Source: Cytobacillus oceanisediminis
Lineage (GTDB): Bacteria > Bacillota > Bacilli > Bacillales > Cytobacillaceae
Direction of reading: 5' to 3'
DNA: 64,000 nucleotides
Assembly: GCF_003182355.1 (NCBI RefSeq)
Contig: NZ_QGTW01000017.1
Location: 1 to 64,000 of the forward strand
This document shows, piece after piece, positions 1 to 7,995 of the stretch. Within the stretch, counting starts at the first letter, position 1. Each line of letters starts with the position of its first letter. A model generated the notes under the pieces. It was not told the DNA's origin. It did not search any database and saw only the letters and a list, made by a program, of their open reading frames with translations. Position numbers and translations under genes: made by a program.

Positions 1-17
1 GTAGGGGTCACCATTTT

Positions 18-93
18 GGAGGATTAGCTCAGCTGGGAGAGCATCTGCCTTACAAGCAGAGGGTCGGCGGTTCGATCCCGTCATCCTCCACCA
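18..93 (+). tRNA. tRNA-Val (TAC)
   Basis: Complete cloverleaf: acceptor GGAGGAT pairs with ATCCTCC, D arm TAGCTCAG, anticodon loop CTTACAA with anticodon TAC, T arm GGTTCGATCC, and an encoded CCA end. First tRNA of a cluster read on this strand; the cluster probably continues upstream of the window, as is usual downstream of Bacillus rRNA operons (inference). Confidence 0.96.
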
Positions 94-101
94 TACAACT
101 T

Positions 102-177
<76 letters not shown>

Positions 178-266
178 GTTTTATTGCTTCGTTGTTTAAA
201 CACCAGCGGAAAATCCCGAAGGGATTTGGAGCATGCAATAGAAGTTTAAAGCACTACTCAATATTC

Positions 267-350
267 GGAGGGGTAGCGAAGTGGCTAAACGCGGCGGACT
301 GTAAATCCGCTCCTTCGGGTTCGGCAGTTCGAATCTGCCCCCCTCCACCA
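267..350 (+). tRNA. tRNA-Tyr (GTA)
   Basis: Class II tRNA with a long variable arm (CTCCTTCGGGTTCGG region), anticodon GTA in the loop ACTGTAAAT, acceptor GGAGGGG pairing with CCCCTCC, and encoded CCA. The 89 bp before it contain only a small imperfect hairpin (AAATCCC/GGGATTT near 211-227). Confidence 0.96.
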
Positions 351-415
351 TTTATTTTTAATAAAAACAACAAAACTGGACAAGCTATAAATGTCCTTTT
401 TATTTTGTTAATTAT

Positions 416-490
416 TGGGCTATAGCCAAGCGGTAAGGCACCGGACTTTGACTCCGTCACTCGCAGGTTCGAATCCTGCTAGCCCAGCCA
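416..490 (+). tRNA. tRNA-Gln (TTG)
   Basis: Acceptor TGGGCTA pairs with TAGCCCA, anticodon TTG in the loop ACTTTGACT, T loop GGTTCGAATCC, and a 3' CCA after the discriminator G. Confidence 0.96.
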
Positions 491-497
491 TTTTTAT

Positions 498-610
498 GAG
501 CCATTAGCTCAGTCGGTAGAGCAGATTGCAGCATCTCAGTCATTCTTCGTCGAATAGCAATCTGTGACAAAGCACGCAGGGCTTTGGAACATCTGACTTA
601 GCAGTATTAA
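498..610 (+). pseudogene. Broken tRNA-Lys copy carrying an insert
   Basis: Bases 498-523 are identical to the first 26 bases of the intact tRNA-Lys at 634. Identity resumes at 590-599 (CATCTGACTT), which matches the anticodon-stem 5' side of the intact gene (658-667), then is lost. About 66 bp (524-589) therefore sit between the D arm and anticodon arm; they contain an 8-bp perfect inverted repeat (CAGATTGC 522-529 / GCAATCTG 557-564) and a second small stem (AAAGC/GCTTT, 569-585). No 3' half or T arm follows, so it should not give a working tRNA. Confidence 0.8.
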
Positions 611-633
611 GATTTAGGAAATATTATTATTTC

Positions 634-706
634 GAGCCATTAGCTCAGTCGGTAGAGCATCTGACTTTTAATCAGAGGGTCGAAGGTTCGAGTCCTTCAT
701 GGCTCA
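634..706 (+). tRNA. tRNA-Lys (TTT)
   Basis: Intact cloverleaf: acceptor GAGCCAT pairs with ATGGCTC, anticodon TTT in loop CTTTTAA, T arm GGTTCGAGTCC. Unlike the other tRNAs here it has no encoded CCA (TTTT follows discriminator A706), so CCA must be added after processing. A hairpin (GACCTT.../AAGGTC, 724-750) separates it from tRNA-Gly. Confidence 0.95.
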
Positions 707-772
707 TTTTTAGTAATAACACAGACCTTGGGAATCGATTCCTGAAGGTCATATTTTCGAATAAAAAGGTTT

Positions 773-847
773 GCGGAAGTAGTTCAGTGGTAGAACATCA
801 CCTTGCCAAGGTGGGGGTCGCGGGTTCGAATCCCGTCTTCCGCTCCA
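773..847 (+). tRNA. tRNA-Gly (GCC)
   Basis: Acceptor GCGGAAG pairs with CTTCCGC; anticodon GCC in the loop CTTGCCAAG; T loop GGTTCGAATCC; CCA end encoded. Confidence 0.96.
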
Positions 848-851
848 AAAT

Positions 852-927
852 GGGGCCTTAGCTCAGCTGGGAGAGCGCCTGCTTTGCACGCAGGAGGTCA
901 GCGGTTCGATCCCGCTAGGCTCCACCA
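852..927 (+). tRNA. tRNA-Ala (TGC)
   Basis: Acceptor GGGGCCT pairs with AGGCTCC (one G-U), anticodon TGC in the loop CTTTGCACG, T loop GGTTCGATCC, CCA encoded. Last tRNA before the cluster terminator. Confidence 0.96.
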
Positions 928-941
928 TCATACATATAACT

Positions 942-980
942 AATCCTTAAGCCATCATGGTTTAAGGATTTTTTGTTTTT
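942..980 (+). terminator. Terminator of the tRNA cluster
   Basis: Stem AATCCTTAA-GCC / TGG-TTTAAGGATT around a short loop, followed by a T-rich run to 980: a Rho-independent terminator ending the tRNA transcript. Confidence 0.85.
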
Positions 981-1523
981 ACAACTTAGATATATAACTG
1001 ACGATAGGCTTTCTAGATCAAGAGCTAAAACCCATTAGCTCGGGAACTAACGCCTAAAACTCAAATGTGGCACGTAAAATCGGACAACGTGGTTCATATG
1101 TAAAAAGTGAAGCATAAACAGCAGAAAAGTAGTTCATAAATTAGAAAAGTGATGCATAAAAGAAAATCTAAGAAAGATTAGCAGGAAAATTGAAATAGAA
1201 TTTACCCAGTTTTCGGAAAGACTCGAGGCTACAGCCATAGTTTATTATCTCTTTTCGGTAGTTTATTTGTTATTTTCAGCAATTTGTTAGGTAATTGCTG
1301 GGAATGTTCGCTAAATTTCATGGTTTATTAGCCATTTTCTCTTATTTGTTTTCAAATTTCACAATTGAACCTCACAAACAAAGTGAAGAGCAATATAAAT
1401 GCTCTCCCATATACTGTTTTTCTCCCTTACTAACCGCATATATATACACGATTTTGTCGAGTTGAGTCATATGTTTGAAAGCGGTTAAAATAATAGTATA
1501 AAGGGAAAGGGAGGACACAGATT
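981..1523. other. Long intergenic region between tRNA cluster and rocF
   Basis: No convincing reading frame on either strand. It holds an array of about 20-bp repeats (1086-1166), a hairpin CAGCAATT/AATTGCTG near 1277-1300, and candidate promoters for rocF: TTGAGT (1462-1467), 18 bp, TAAAAT (1486-1491), or TTGAAA (1475-1480), 16 bp, TATAAA (1497-1502). No sigma-54 -24/-12 element of the B. subtilis roc type was seen. Confidence 0.55.
1086..1166. repeat. Degenerate array with ~20-bp period
   Basis: Four units related to GAAAAGTRRTKCATAAA; the GT of the AGT core recurs near 1089, 1107, 1129 and 1149 (spacings 18, 22, 20). Not a CRISPR: the unit is short and there are no unique spacers. Three other arrays of similar period but different unit sequence are found at 33.2, 42.8 and 45.2 kb. 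Confidence 0.5.
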
Positions 1524-2429
1524 ATGAAAAGACAGAAATTATCGATAATTGGAATGCCGATGGATTTAGGGCAGATGAGACGCGGTGTAGATATGGGGCC
1601 AAGCGCCATCCGCTACGCTGGCGTGAATGAAAGGTTAAAGGGTTTATTTGAAGAAATCCATGACCAGGGTGATATAGCAATTGGAAGACCGGAAGTACAG
1701 GTTGATCCGGAATCCAATCTTAGAAACTTGGATTTAATTGCTGAAAAGACAGAAAAGCTGGCTGAAGAAGTAGATAAGGCTATAGAGGCAGGATCTTTCC
1801 CATTAGTGCTTGGCGGTGACCACAGCATTGCCATTGGAACATTGGCAGGTGTATCCAAGCATTACAAGAATCTGGGGGTTATCTGGTATGATGCCCATGG
1901 AGATTTAAATACAGCTGAAACCTCGCCATCCGGAAACATTCATGGGATGCCTCTTGCAGTCAGCCTTGGAATCGGTCATTCGTTATTAACCAATGTCGGC
2001 GGTTATGGGCCAAAGGTTAAGCCGGAGAACATTGTCATTATTGGTGCGAGGTCTTTAGATGAAGGGGAAAGAGAGCTAATTAAAGAAAACGGCATTAAAG
2101 TTTATACAATGCATGAAATTGATCGTCTCGGTATGACAAAGGTCATGGAAGAGTCTATTACATATTTAAAAGAGCGCAATACGGATGGCGTCCACCTGTC
2201 ATTAGATCTTGATGGGCTTGATCCGCATGATGCACCAGGGGTTGGAACACCGGTAATTGGCGGAATCAGCTACCGTGAAAGCCACCTGGCAATGGAAATG
2301 CTTGCAGAGGCTCAAATTATCACATCGGCAGAATTTGTGGAAGTCAACCCAATTCTGGATGATAAAAATAAAACGGCTACTGTAGCAGTAGCGCTTATGG
2401 GTTCATTGTTTGGAGAGAAGCTTCTTTAA
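1524..2429 (+). CDS. rocF: Arginase
   Basis: Cytoplasmic manganese enzyme hydrolysing L-arginine to ornithine and urea, the first step of the arginase catabolic route. The 301 residues match the family's usual length. The metal-binding signatures are all present: GGDHS (97-101), DAHGD (123-127) and SLDLDGLDP (226-234), giving H100, D123, H125, D127, D228 and D230 as Mn ligands. The ATG follows GGGAGGACAC at good spacing. It is monocistronic, closed by a terminator at 2440-2479 shared with the convergent Spo0E-like gene. The ureohydrolase family also contains agmatinase and formiminoglutamase, but the sequence reads as the Bacillus arginase type. Confidence 0.95.
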   Translation: MKRQKLSIIGMPMDLGQMRRGVDMGPSAIRYAGVNERLKGLFEEIHDQGDIAIGRPEVQVDPESNLRNLDLIAEKTEKLAEEVDKAIEAGSFPLVLGGDHSIAIGTLAGVSKHYKNLGVIWYDAHGDLNTAETSPSGNIHGMPLAVSLGIGHSLLTNVGGYGPKVKPENIVIIGARSLDEGERELIKENGIKVYTMHEIDRLGMTKVMEESITYLKERNTDGVHLSLDLDGLDPHDAPGVGTPVIGGISYRESHLAMEMLAEAQIITSAEFVEVNPILDDKNKTATVAVALMGSLFGEKLL

Positions 2430-2439
2430 GAGCATCATA

Positions 2440-2480
2440 AAAAATGAGCAGAACCGATATGAGTTCTGCTCATTTTTTTG
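2440..2480. terminator. Bidirectional terminator rocF / Spo0E-like gene
   Basis: Stem AAAATGAGCAGAAC / GTTCTGCTCATTTT with A-rich 5' and T-rich 3' flanks works for both convergent genes; the stop codon of the minus-strand gene (2470-2472) lies inside it. Confidence 0.85.
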
Positions 2481-2628
2481 ATGTGAGTATATAGTATTTA
2501 TTAAGAAGTCGATCGAGTTTAATGCTAGTTTCTACAACCCGGTGGTTAGTAAATGAAGTAACTGCTGCTAACTTTACCATTTCCGACCGGCAATCCTCAA
2601 TATCTCTTAATAAGTCATTGACACACAC
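2470..2628 (-). CDS. Spo0E-like aspartyl-phosphate phosphatase family small protein
   Basis: A 52-residue protein. The pattern I-E-x-x-R-x-E-M near the N-terminus followed by TSIKLDRLLNKYY matches the Spo0E-like family, in which a two-helix hairpin with an S-x-x-L-D motif docks on a response regulator and dephosphorylates Spo0A~P, delaying sporulation (family knowledge). The start is taken as GTG at 2628, 10 bases after AAAAGG; an in-frame TTG six bases earlier is too close to that site. Here the canonical SQELD is SIKLD (the Q and E are changed), so phosphatase activity is uncertain. It converges on rocF and shares its terminator. Confidence 0.75.
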   Translation of the reverse strand: MCVNDLLRDIEDCRSEMVKLAAVTSFTNHRVVETSIKLDRLLNKYYILTSKK

Positions 2629-2742
2629 CGTAACCAACCCTTTTCCAAAATTTTAGTACTTTTATACCCCTGAAAAAATTTTTTTAAACCAGAAGAAGTA
2701 AATATTTGTTAATATAGAAAATGAATGTTTTTTATAAAAAAA

Positions 2743-2769
2743 TGAAACCTTTTCCGCTATCGATTCGTA
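2743..2769 (+). promoter_or_regulatory. SigW-type autoregulatory promoter
   Basis: TGAAAC (2743-2748), 17 bp, CGTA (2766-2769): the SigW consensus -35 and -10 at the right spacing, about 35 bp before sigW. SigW drives its own operon in B. subtilis; the site shows the same autoregulation here. Confidence 0.9.
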
Positions 2770-2804
2770 ATATCGATTAGCCGCAGTGGAGCGGAGGTAA
2801 AAAA

Positions 2805-3368
2805 ATGGAGACAGTCGTAAAGAAAAGGATTAAGCAAGTATTAAAAGGCGACCAGGATGCTTATGCTGATGTAGTTGAAATATATAAAGATAAGGTTTTT
2901 CAAATTTGTTACAGAATGCTGGGGAACAGGCATGAAGCGGAAGATATAGCACAAGAAGCCTTTTTAAGGGCCTATGTCAATATCAGCAGCTTTAATATTG
3001 AATTGAAGTTTTCTACTTGGCTATATCGGATTGCCACTAATCTCTGTATAGACAGAATTAGGAAAAAGAAGCCGGATTATTATCTGGATGCAGAGGTCGC
3101 AGGAACAGATGGGCTTAATATGTATTCTCAAATTGCTTCGGATACAAGGCTGCCAGAAGACGATGTGGAAAGCTTGGAGCTGCAGGAGACCATTCAAAGG
3201 GAGATATCCAAGCTGCCTGAAAAATACCGGTCGGTTATTGTACTGAAGTATATTGAAGAGTTATCGTTAAATGAGATCAGTGAAACGCTGGATCTACCTT
3301 TGGGGACGGTAAAAACCCGAATACACCGGGGCCGGGAAGCACTTAGAAATCAATTACGATATGTTTAG
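2805..3368 (+). CDS. sigW: ECF RNA polymerase sigma factor SigW
   Basis: Extracytoplasmic-function sigma factor of 187 residues that directs RNA polymerase to cell-envelope stress genes. Region 2 (about 20-90) contains the core-binding and -10 recognition helices (GNRHEAEDIAQEAFLRAY, FSTWLYRIATNLCIDRIR); region 4 (about 125-185) carries the helix-turn-helix with LPLGTVKTRIHRGRE. GGAGG precedes the ATG. The gene is followed 17 bp later by its anti-sigma factor and preceded by a SigW-type promoter. Confidence 0.96.
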   Translation: METVVKKRIKQVLKGDQDAYADVVEIYKDKVFQICYRMLGNRHEAEDIAQEAFLRAYVNISSFNIELKFSTWLYRIATNLCIDRIRKKKPDYYLDAEVAGTDGLNMYSQIASDTRLPEDDVESLELQETIQREISKLPEKYRSVIVLKYIEELSLNEISETLDLPLGTVKTRIHRGREALRNQLRYV

Positions 3369-3385
3369 TAAAGAGGGTGAGAACT

Positions 3386-4021
3386 TTGAAATGTCCAGCA
3401 GAAATTATTCTTTATATGCATGAGTATTTAGATGAAGAGATCTCAGCCAAACATGAAAAGGAATTAAGGGCACATCTGCAAAGCTGCGAAGAGTGCCAAA
3501 ATCATTTCCATGAATTGAAAAAGACGATAGCTTTAGTCCAAAGCACTTCACATATACAGGCACCAGATAATTTTACAGCAAATGTTATGGCGAAACTTCC
3601 TAAGGAAAAGCGCAAGGTTGGTGTTCAGCGATGGTTTAGGCAGCATCCGCTTTTAACCGCAGCATCCTTATTTCTTGTTTTAATGATGGGCAGCCTCATT
3701 TCTTCTTGGGATCAGGACCACCAGTTATCAGTTTCTAAACAGCCAAATCTGGTGGTGGAAAATGATAAGGTTATCGTTCCGGAAGGAGAAGTTGTAAAAG
3801 GTGATGTCGTTGTGAAAAATGGAACTTTGGAAATTCAAGGTCAGGTAGAAGGAAATGTTACTGTCATTAATGGGGAGCAGTATATGGCTTCTGCAGGAAA
3901 GGTAACGGGAGAAATAGAAGAGGTTAATGCCATTTTTGAATGGATATGGTACCACATTAAAAAGGCATCAAAGGATATTGTGAGTGTCTTTGACAATGAT
4001 GAAGCCGAGAAAGAAAAATAG
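3386..4021 (+). CDS. rsiW: Anti-sigma-W factor RsiW
   Basis: Single-pass membrane anti-sigma factor that holds SigW until cleaved by regulated proteolysis. The cytoplasmic N-terminus has a zinc-binding anti-sigma domain with H-x3-C-x2-C (HLQSCEEC); a transmembrane helix follows near residues 88-105 (LLTAASLFLVLMMGSLISS), then an extracytoplasmic domain. I prefer the TTG at 3386 (start MKCPAEI, like RsiW of B. subtilis, and well spaced from GAGGGTGAG) over an in-frame GTG at 3377. The outer domain looks like a polymer-forming (bactofilin-like) beta repeat (EVVKGDVVVKNGTLEIQGQV). Confidence 0.92.
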   Translation: MKCPAEIILYMHEYLDEEISAKHEKELRAHLQSCEECQNHFHELKKTIALVQSTSHIQAPDNFTANVMAKLPKEKRKVGVQRWFRQHPLLTAASLFLVLMMGSLISSWDQDHQLSVSKQPNLVVENDKVIVPEGEVVKGDVVVKNGTLEIQGQVEGNVTVINGEQYMASAGKVTGEIEEVNAIFEWIWYHIKKASKDIVSVFDNDEAEKEK

Positions 4022-4036
4022 TAAATAAAAGAAATG

Positions 4037-4064
4037 AATCCCTGCTCTAGAGCAGGGATTATTA
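4037..4064 (+). terminator. Hairpin after rsiW
   Basis: Perfect inverted repeat AATCCCTGCTCT/AGAGCAGGGATT followed by a short AT-rich stretch. A weak terminator separating sigW-rsiW from the cdaA operon. Confidence 0.6.
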
Positions 4065-4112
4065 ATATATCAGCGCAATCAAATTTTCCAGCTATTATGC
4101 GTTGTCTCAAAA

Positions 4113-4140
4113 TTGGAATTAGGTTTAAATATGATATAAT
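4113..4140 (+). promoter_or_regulatory. Promoter of cdaA operon
   Basis: TTGGAA (4113-4118), 16 bp, TATAAT (4135-4140): sigma-A type promoter about 75 bp before cdaA, downstream of the rsiW hairpin. Confidence 0.6.
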
Positions 4141-4216
4141 ATGAAAGTTACATATATAAACCATAGCTTAAACAAAAAGCTTATTGCTTTTGAAATATAT
4201 ATTTGGAGGAAGGACA

Positions 4217-5044
4217 ATGTCGTTTGCAGATTTCTCTATTTTGAAATTGTTGGCTAATACAATAGACATTCTCCTTGTTTGGTACGTCATCTATAAACTT
4301 ATAATGATTGTCAAAGGAACGAAGGCTGTCCAATTGCTAAAGGGGATATTTGTCATTATCCTTGTTAAAGTGGCGAGCGACAAGTTCCACCTGCAAACGT
4401 TAGGATGGATGATGGAACAAGTGCTTCTCTGGGGATTTCTAGCCATCATAATTATTTTCCAGCCGGAGTTAAGAAGAGCGCTGGAACAATTGGGAAGAGG
4501 GAGATTCTTCTCAAGGAGCGGAAATCAGGAGGAGGAGGATCAGGAGAAACTGGTAGAGTCTATTGCCAAGGCTGTAGATTACATGGCTAAACGCCGCATT
4601 GGCGCACTTATTTCGGTTGAACGGGAAACAGGGATGGGGGATTATATTGAAACGGGCATACAGCTTGATTCGAAAATTTCATCCGAGCTTCTCATTAATA
4701 TATTTATTCCAAACACCCCGCTGCATGATGGAGCTGTCATCATCCAAAAAAATTGTGTCGCAGCTGCAGCCTGTTACTTGCCGCTTTCGGAGAGCCCATT
4801 TATCTCAAAAGAGCTAGGCACCAGACATAGGGCAGCTTTAGGTATTAGTGAAGTAACCGATAGTATTACAATTGTTGTTTCTGAGGAAACGGGAAGTGTT
4901 TCTCTAACAAAGAACGGTGAACTGCATCGTGATTTAAAATCGGATACTTTTAAAGATATGCTTTCGAATGAATTGCTGGCTCAATATAAAATAAAGCAGA
5001 CTTCTTCAGGTCGTTGGAACTGGAGGGGAAAAAAGAATGGATAA
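4217..5044 (+). CDS. cdaA: Diadenylate cyclase CdaA
   Basis: Membrane-bound enzyme condensing two ATP into cyclic di-AMP, which controls potassium and osmotic homeostasis and cell-wall integrity. Three N-terminal membrane helices (about 10-30, 35-52, 63-82) lead to the DAC domain with DGA (171-173) and RHR (203-205) active-site motifs. The start is the ATG at 4217 after GGAGGAAGGACA; an upstream in-frame start at 4184 has no ribosome site and gives an atypical N-terminus. It overlaps cdaR by 8 bp, the conserved cdaA-cdaR-glmM arrangement. Confidence 0.95.
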   Translation: MSFADFSILKLLANTIDILLVWYVIYKLIMIVKGTKAVQLLKGIFVIILVKVASDKFHLQTLGWMMEQVLLWGFLAIIIIFQPELRRALEQLGRGRFFSRSGNQEEEDQEKLVESIAKAVDYMAKRRIGALISVERETGMGDYIETGIQLDSKISSELLINIFIPNTPLHDGAVIIQKNCVAAAACYLPLSESPFISKELGTRHRAALGISEVTDSITIVVSEETGSVSLTKNGELHRDLKSDTFKDMLSNELLAQYKIKQTSSGRWNWRGKKNG

Positions 5045-6353
5045 GTTCATTGATAAACTTGTCGATACGCGCTGGTTTATGAAGATTGTCGCCTTGATAT
5101 TGGCGCTCTTTCTATTTGATTCTGTATATGATGCTGATAAAGAGTTAAAGAATGTAAATGTTCCTGGTCAAAAGGATTCCGAAATTATTGCGGATGTGCC
5201 GGTAAAAAGTTATTATGATACCGAAAATCTGGTGGTTACAGGGATACCGGATACAGTCGATTTGACCGTCACTGGTCCAAAAAGCCATCTGCAGCCGGCT
5301 AAAACACAAAGAAACTTTGAAGTTTATGTGGATTTATCGGATGCAGAAGTAGGAAATCAAAGAGTTGAAATAAAAATAAGGGATATCTCCGACAAGCTTA
5401 ACGTTTCAATTGATCCGCAATATGCAGATGTCACCATACATGAGAAAGTGACACAAGAGTTTAGAGTGGATGCAGAATTTAATAAAAACTTGCTTGGAGA
5501 AGGCTATACATCCGAAGCAGCGGTTGCAGAACCCAATACAGTCAAAATTACCGGAGCAAAAGAGGTTATTGATCGAATTAGCTTTGTCAAAGCAACCCTT
5601 GATTTAAAAGGGCCTATTACAGAGACAATAACAGAGGAAGCAACGGTGAGGGTGCTGGACCGTGAGATGAATAAACTTGATGTTATCGTGGAACCGCAAG
5701 TGATTCGGGTAACCGTACCAGTTCAGCAGTTAAGCAAAACGGTTCCCATTACAATCGTCCGGCAAGGGAGTCCGCAAGATGGAGTAACTATTAATTCTAT
5801 TGAGCTTGATGTAAAAGAGGCTGTCATTACCGGACGTGAAGATGTTCTAAATGAGACAGAAAGTGTAAGAGTGGAAGTGGATGTAAGCCGGATACAAGAA
5901 GATACTGTGCTTACTGTCCCGGTTATCATTCCGGATGGCATTTCAGGGGCCGACCCGAAAACGGTCAAGGCTAATATAGATGTAAGCATAGCGGAAGATG
6001 CAGAAGAAGAGGAAACTGCGGAAGAACAAGAACCGGCAGAACAAACGCAAGGACAAGCAACGGAGGAAACAAAAACATTTTCAAACCTCCCGATCAATTT
6101 AGCAGGGTTATCCGAAGAGTTTGATGCTGTCCTTAAAAATCCGGCTTCCGGAAGGACAAGTATAACGGTTTCCGGAAAGAGCAGCGTGGTTCAGGAGCTT
6201 AGTGCCGAGGATTTTAGTGTTTATCTGGATTTGGCCGACCTTGGCGAGGGGGACCATGAAGTAAATATAAATGTCGACGGGCCCGCGGAGGTAGATTCAA
6301 AGCCTGCAGCAGGAAAAGCGTTAATATCTATCACGAAAAAAGAAGAGGCTTAA
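5037..6353 (+). CDS. cdaR: CdaA regulatory protein CdaR (YbbR-domain protein)
   Basis: A 438-residue membrane-anchored extracellular protein that modulates CdaA through its membrane segment. One N-terminal helix (about 15-30: WFMKIVALILALFLF) is followed by four YbbR repeats (about 45-130, 135-215, 220-310 and 355-435). An acidic linker rich in E and T (about 320-350) separates the third and fourth repeats. It is translationally coupled to cdaA by an 8-bp overlap. Confidence 0.93.
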   Translation: MDKFIDKLVDTRWFMKIVALILALFLFDSVYDADKELKNVNVPGQKDSEIIADVPVKSYYDTENLVVTGIPDTVDLTVTGPKSHLQPAKTQRNFEVYVDLSDAEVGNQRVEIKIRDISDKLNVSIDPQYADVTIHEKVTQEFRVDAEFNKNLLGEGYTSEAAVAEPNTVKITGAKEVIDRISFVKATLDLKGPITETITEEATVRVLDREMNKLDVIVEPQVIRVTVPVQQLSKTVPITIVRQGSPQDGVTINSIELDVKEAVITGREDVLNETESVRVEVDVSRIQEDTVLTVPVIIPDGISGADPKTVKANIDVSIAEDAEEEETAEEQEPAEQTQGQATEETKTFSNLPINLAGLSEEFDAVLKNPASGRTSITVSGKSSVVQELSAEDFSVYLDLADLGEGDHEVNINVDGPAEVDSKPAAGKALISITKKEEA

Positions 6354-6525
6354 TTAACGGGCAGTGATCTCAACCTCCAAATGAATGGATTCAAGGATTA
6401 AGGAGGTCCCTGCGGACAATTCAATTGTCCGTAAAAGCCCGATTGGTTCAACTAACCACTAGTGGGGAAAAAGTCCCCTGCTAATGAAAGTTTCACTTTA
6501 ATAGTAAGAAGGAGCGATTAGAAAA
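6354..6525 (+). other. Structured intercistronic region cdaR-glmM
   Basis: 172 bp without a reading frame but with a chain of small inverted repeats: CGGACAATT/AATTGTCCG (6413-6431), GGTT/AACC (6445-6457), GGGGA/TCCCC (6464-6478) and AAAGT/ACTTT (6487-6499). None has a proper T run, so they look more like mRNA processing or stability structures than a terminator (inference). Confidence 0.5.
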
Positions 6526-7875
6526 ATGGGTAAATATTTCGGTACAGATGGAGTACGCGGAGTTGCAAATAGCGAATTAACACCGGAACTGGCCTTTAAA
6601 CTGGGCCGTTTCGGAGGGTACGTATTGACGAAAGACCATGATCGTCCAAAGGTATTAATTGGGCGTGACACCCGCATATCCGGCCATATGCTGGAAGGCG
6701 CACTTGTAGCGGGACTGTTGTCAATTGGCGCAGAAGTGATGCGTCTCGGAGTTATTTCCACTCCGGGAGTTGCGTATTTAACCAAAGCTCTTGGTGCTGA
6801 AGCCGGGGTTATGATTTCTGCTTCCCATAATCCGGTTGAGGATAACGGGATTAAATTCTTTGGTCCGGACGGATTCAAGCTTTCCGATGATCAGGAAGCA
6901 GAGATTGAGGAATTAATGGATATGGCGGAGGACCAGCTGCCAAGACCGGTTGGAGAAAATCTCGGCCAAGTTAATGATTATTTTGAAGGCGGACAGAAAT
7001 ACCTTCAATATCTTAAGCAGACGGTAGACGAGGATTTCTCAGGCATACATATTGCACTGGATTGTGCACATGGTGCAACTTCACCGCTTGCCACACACTT
7101 GTTTGCTGATCTTGATGCGGACTTATCCATGATGGGGGCTTCTCCTAACGGATTAAATATCAATGCAGGTGTAGGCTCGACTCATCCTGAAGCGCTTGCT
7201 GCATTTGTGAAGGAAAAAGAAGCAGATGTAGGCTTGGCTTTTGATGGAGACGGCGACCGTCTGATTGCCATTGATGAGAATGGAGATATTGTGGATGGCG
7301 ATCAAATTATGTATATCTGTGGAAAATACATGAAAGAACAAGGCAGGCTAAAGCATAATACAGTTGTTTCGACTGTTATGAGCAATCTTGGTTTCTATAA
7401 AGGACTTGAATCAAATGGCATCCAAAGCGTTCAGACTGCTGTAGGTGACCGCTATGTTGTAGAAGAAATGAAGAAGAATGGCTATAACCTTGGTGGTGAA
7501 CAGTCAGGACATATTATTTTCCTAGACTATATTACGACGGGCGACGGCCTTCTGACAGGTCTTCAGCTTGTAAATATTATGAAAGTAACAAAGAAGCCAT
7601 TATCCGAGCTTGCAAAGGAAATGAAAAAATTCCCGCAAAAGCTTGTAAACATCCGCGTGACAGATAAGCATCACGTAACGGATAATGAGAAAGTTAAAGA
7701 AGTGATCTCACAGGTTGAGGAAGAAATGAATGGAAATGGCCGAATTCTTGTCCGTCCTTCCGGTACAGAGCCGCTTGTACGAGTGATGGCAGAAGCTCCA
7801 ACAGGTGAACTATGTTCATCTTATGTAGAGCGCATTTCTGCTGTTGTAGAGAGTGAAATGGGATTAAAAGAATAG
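6526..7875 (+). CDS. glmM: Phosphoglucosamine mutase GlmM
   Basis: Converts glucosamine-6-phosphate to glucosamine-1-phosphate on the way to UDP-GlcNAc and peptidoglycan. 449 residues, normal length. The phosphoserine loop ISASHNP (97-103, S100), the Mg-binding loop DGDGDR (about 240-245), the sugar-binding GGEQSGH (about 324-330) and the phosphate-binding RPSGTEP loop near the C-terminus are all present. The gene follows cdaA-cdaR; in B. subtilis and Listeria GlmM binds and inhibits CdaA, so the linkage joins c-di-AMP to wall synthesis. Confidence 0.97.
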   Translation: MGKYFGTDGVRGVANSELTPELAFKLGRFGGYVLTKDHDRPKVLIGRDTRISGHMLEGALVAGLLSIGAEVMRLGVISTPGVAYLTKALGAEAGVMISASHNPVEDNGIKFFGPDGFKLSDDQEAEIEELMDMAEDQLPRPVGENLGQVNDYFEGGQKYLQYLKQTVDEDFSGIHIALDCAHGATSPLATHLFADLDADLSMMGASPNGLNINAGVGSTHPEALAAFVKEKEADVGLAFDGDGDRLIAIDENGDIVDGDQIMYICGKYMKEQGRLKHNTVVSTVMSNLGFYKGLESNGIQSVQTAVGDRYVVEEMKKNGYNLGGEQSGHIIFLDYITTGDGLLTGLQLVNIMKVTKKPLSELAKEMKKFPQKLVNIRVTDKHHVTDNEKVKEVISQVEEEMNGNGRILVRPSGTEPLVRVMAEAPTGELCSSYVERISAVVESEMGLKE

Positions 7876-7888
7876 GAGCACAATTAAT

Positions 7889-7928
7889 ATGCATAAGGGA
7901 ACTCCTGAACTCCCTTATGCATATTTTT
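7889..7928 (+). terminator. Terminator after glmM
   Basis: Stem ATGCATAAGGGA/TCCCTTATGCAT followed by ATTTTTAT: Rho-independent terminator separating glmM from glmS. Confidence 0.85.
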
Positions 7929-7995
7929 ATATATGGGAGTTTACACCTTTTCCATTTAGGGAATCCCCATATTGCTGCCTCTATGAAGTTATCTG

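Noticed and set aside
192..425. Open frame across tRNA-Tyr and its flanks
   Set aside because: It reads through a tRNA gene; no ribosome site and no protein-like composition.
524..589. Self-splicing intron in tRNA-Lys
   Set aside because: Far too short for a group I or II intron, not in the anticodon loop, and no 3' exon follows.
1057..1090. Sigma-54 promoter for rocF (TGGCAC near 1066)
   Set aside because: The -12 element (TTGCW) is missing at the needed spacing and the site is 450 bp from the gene.
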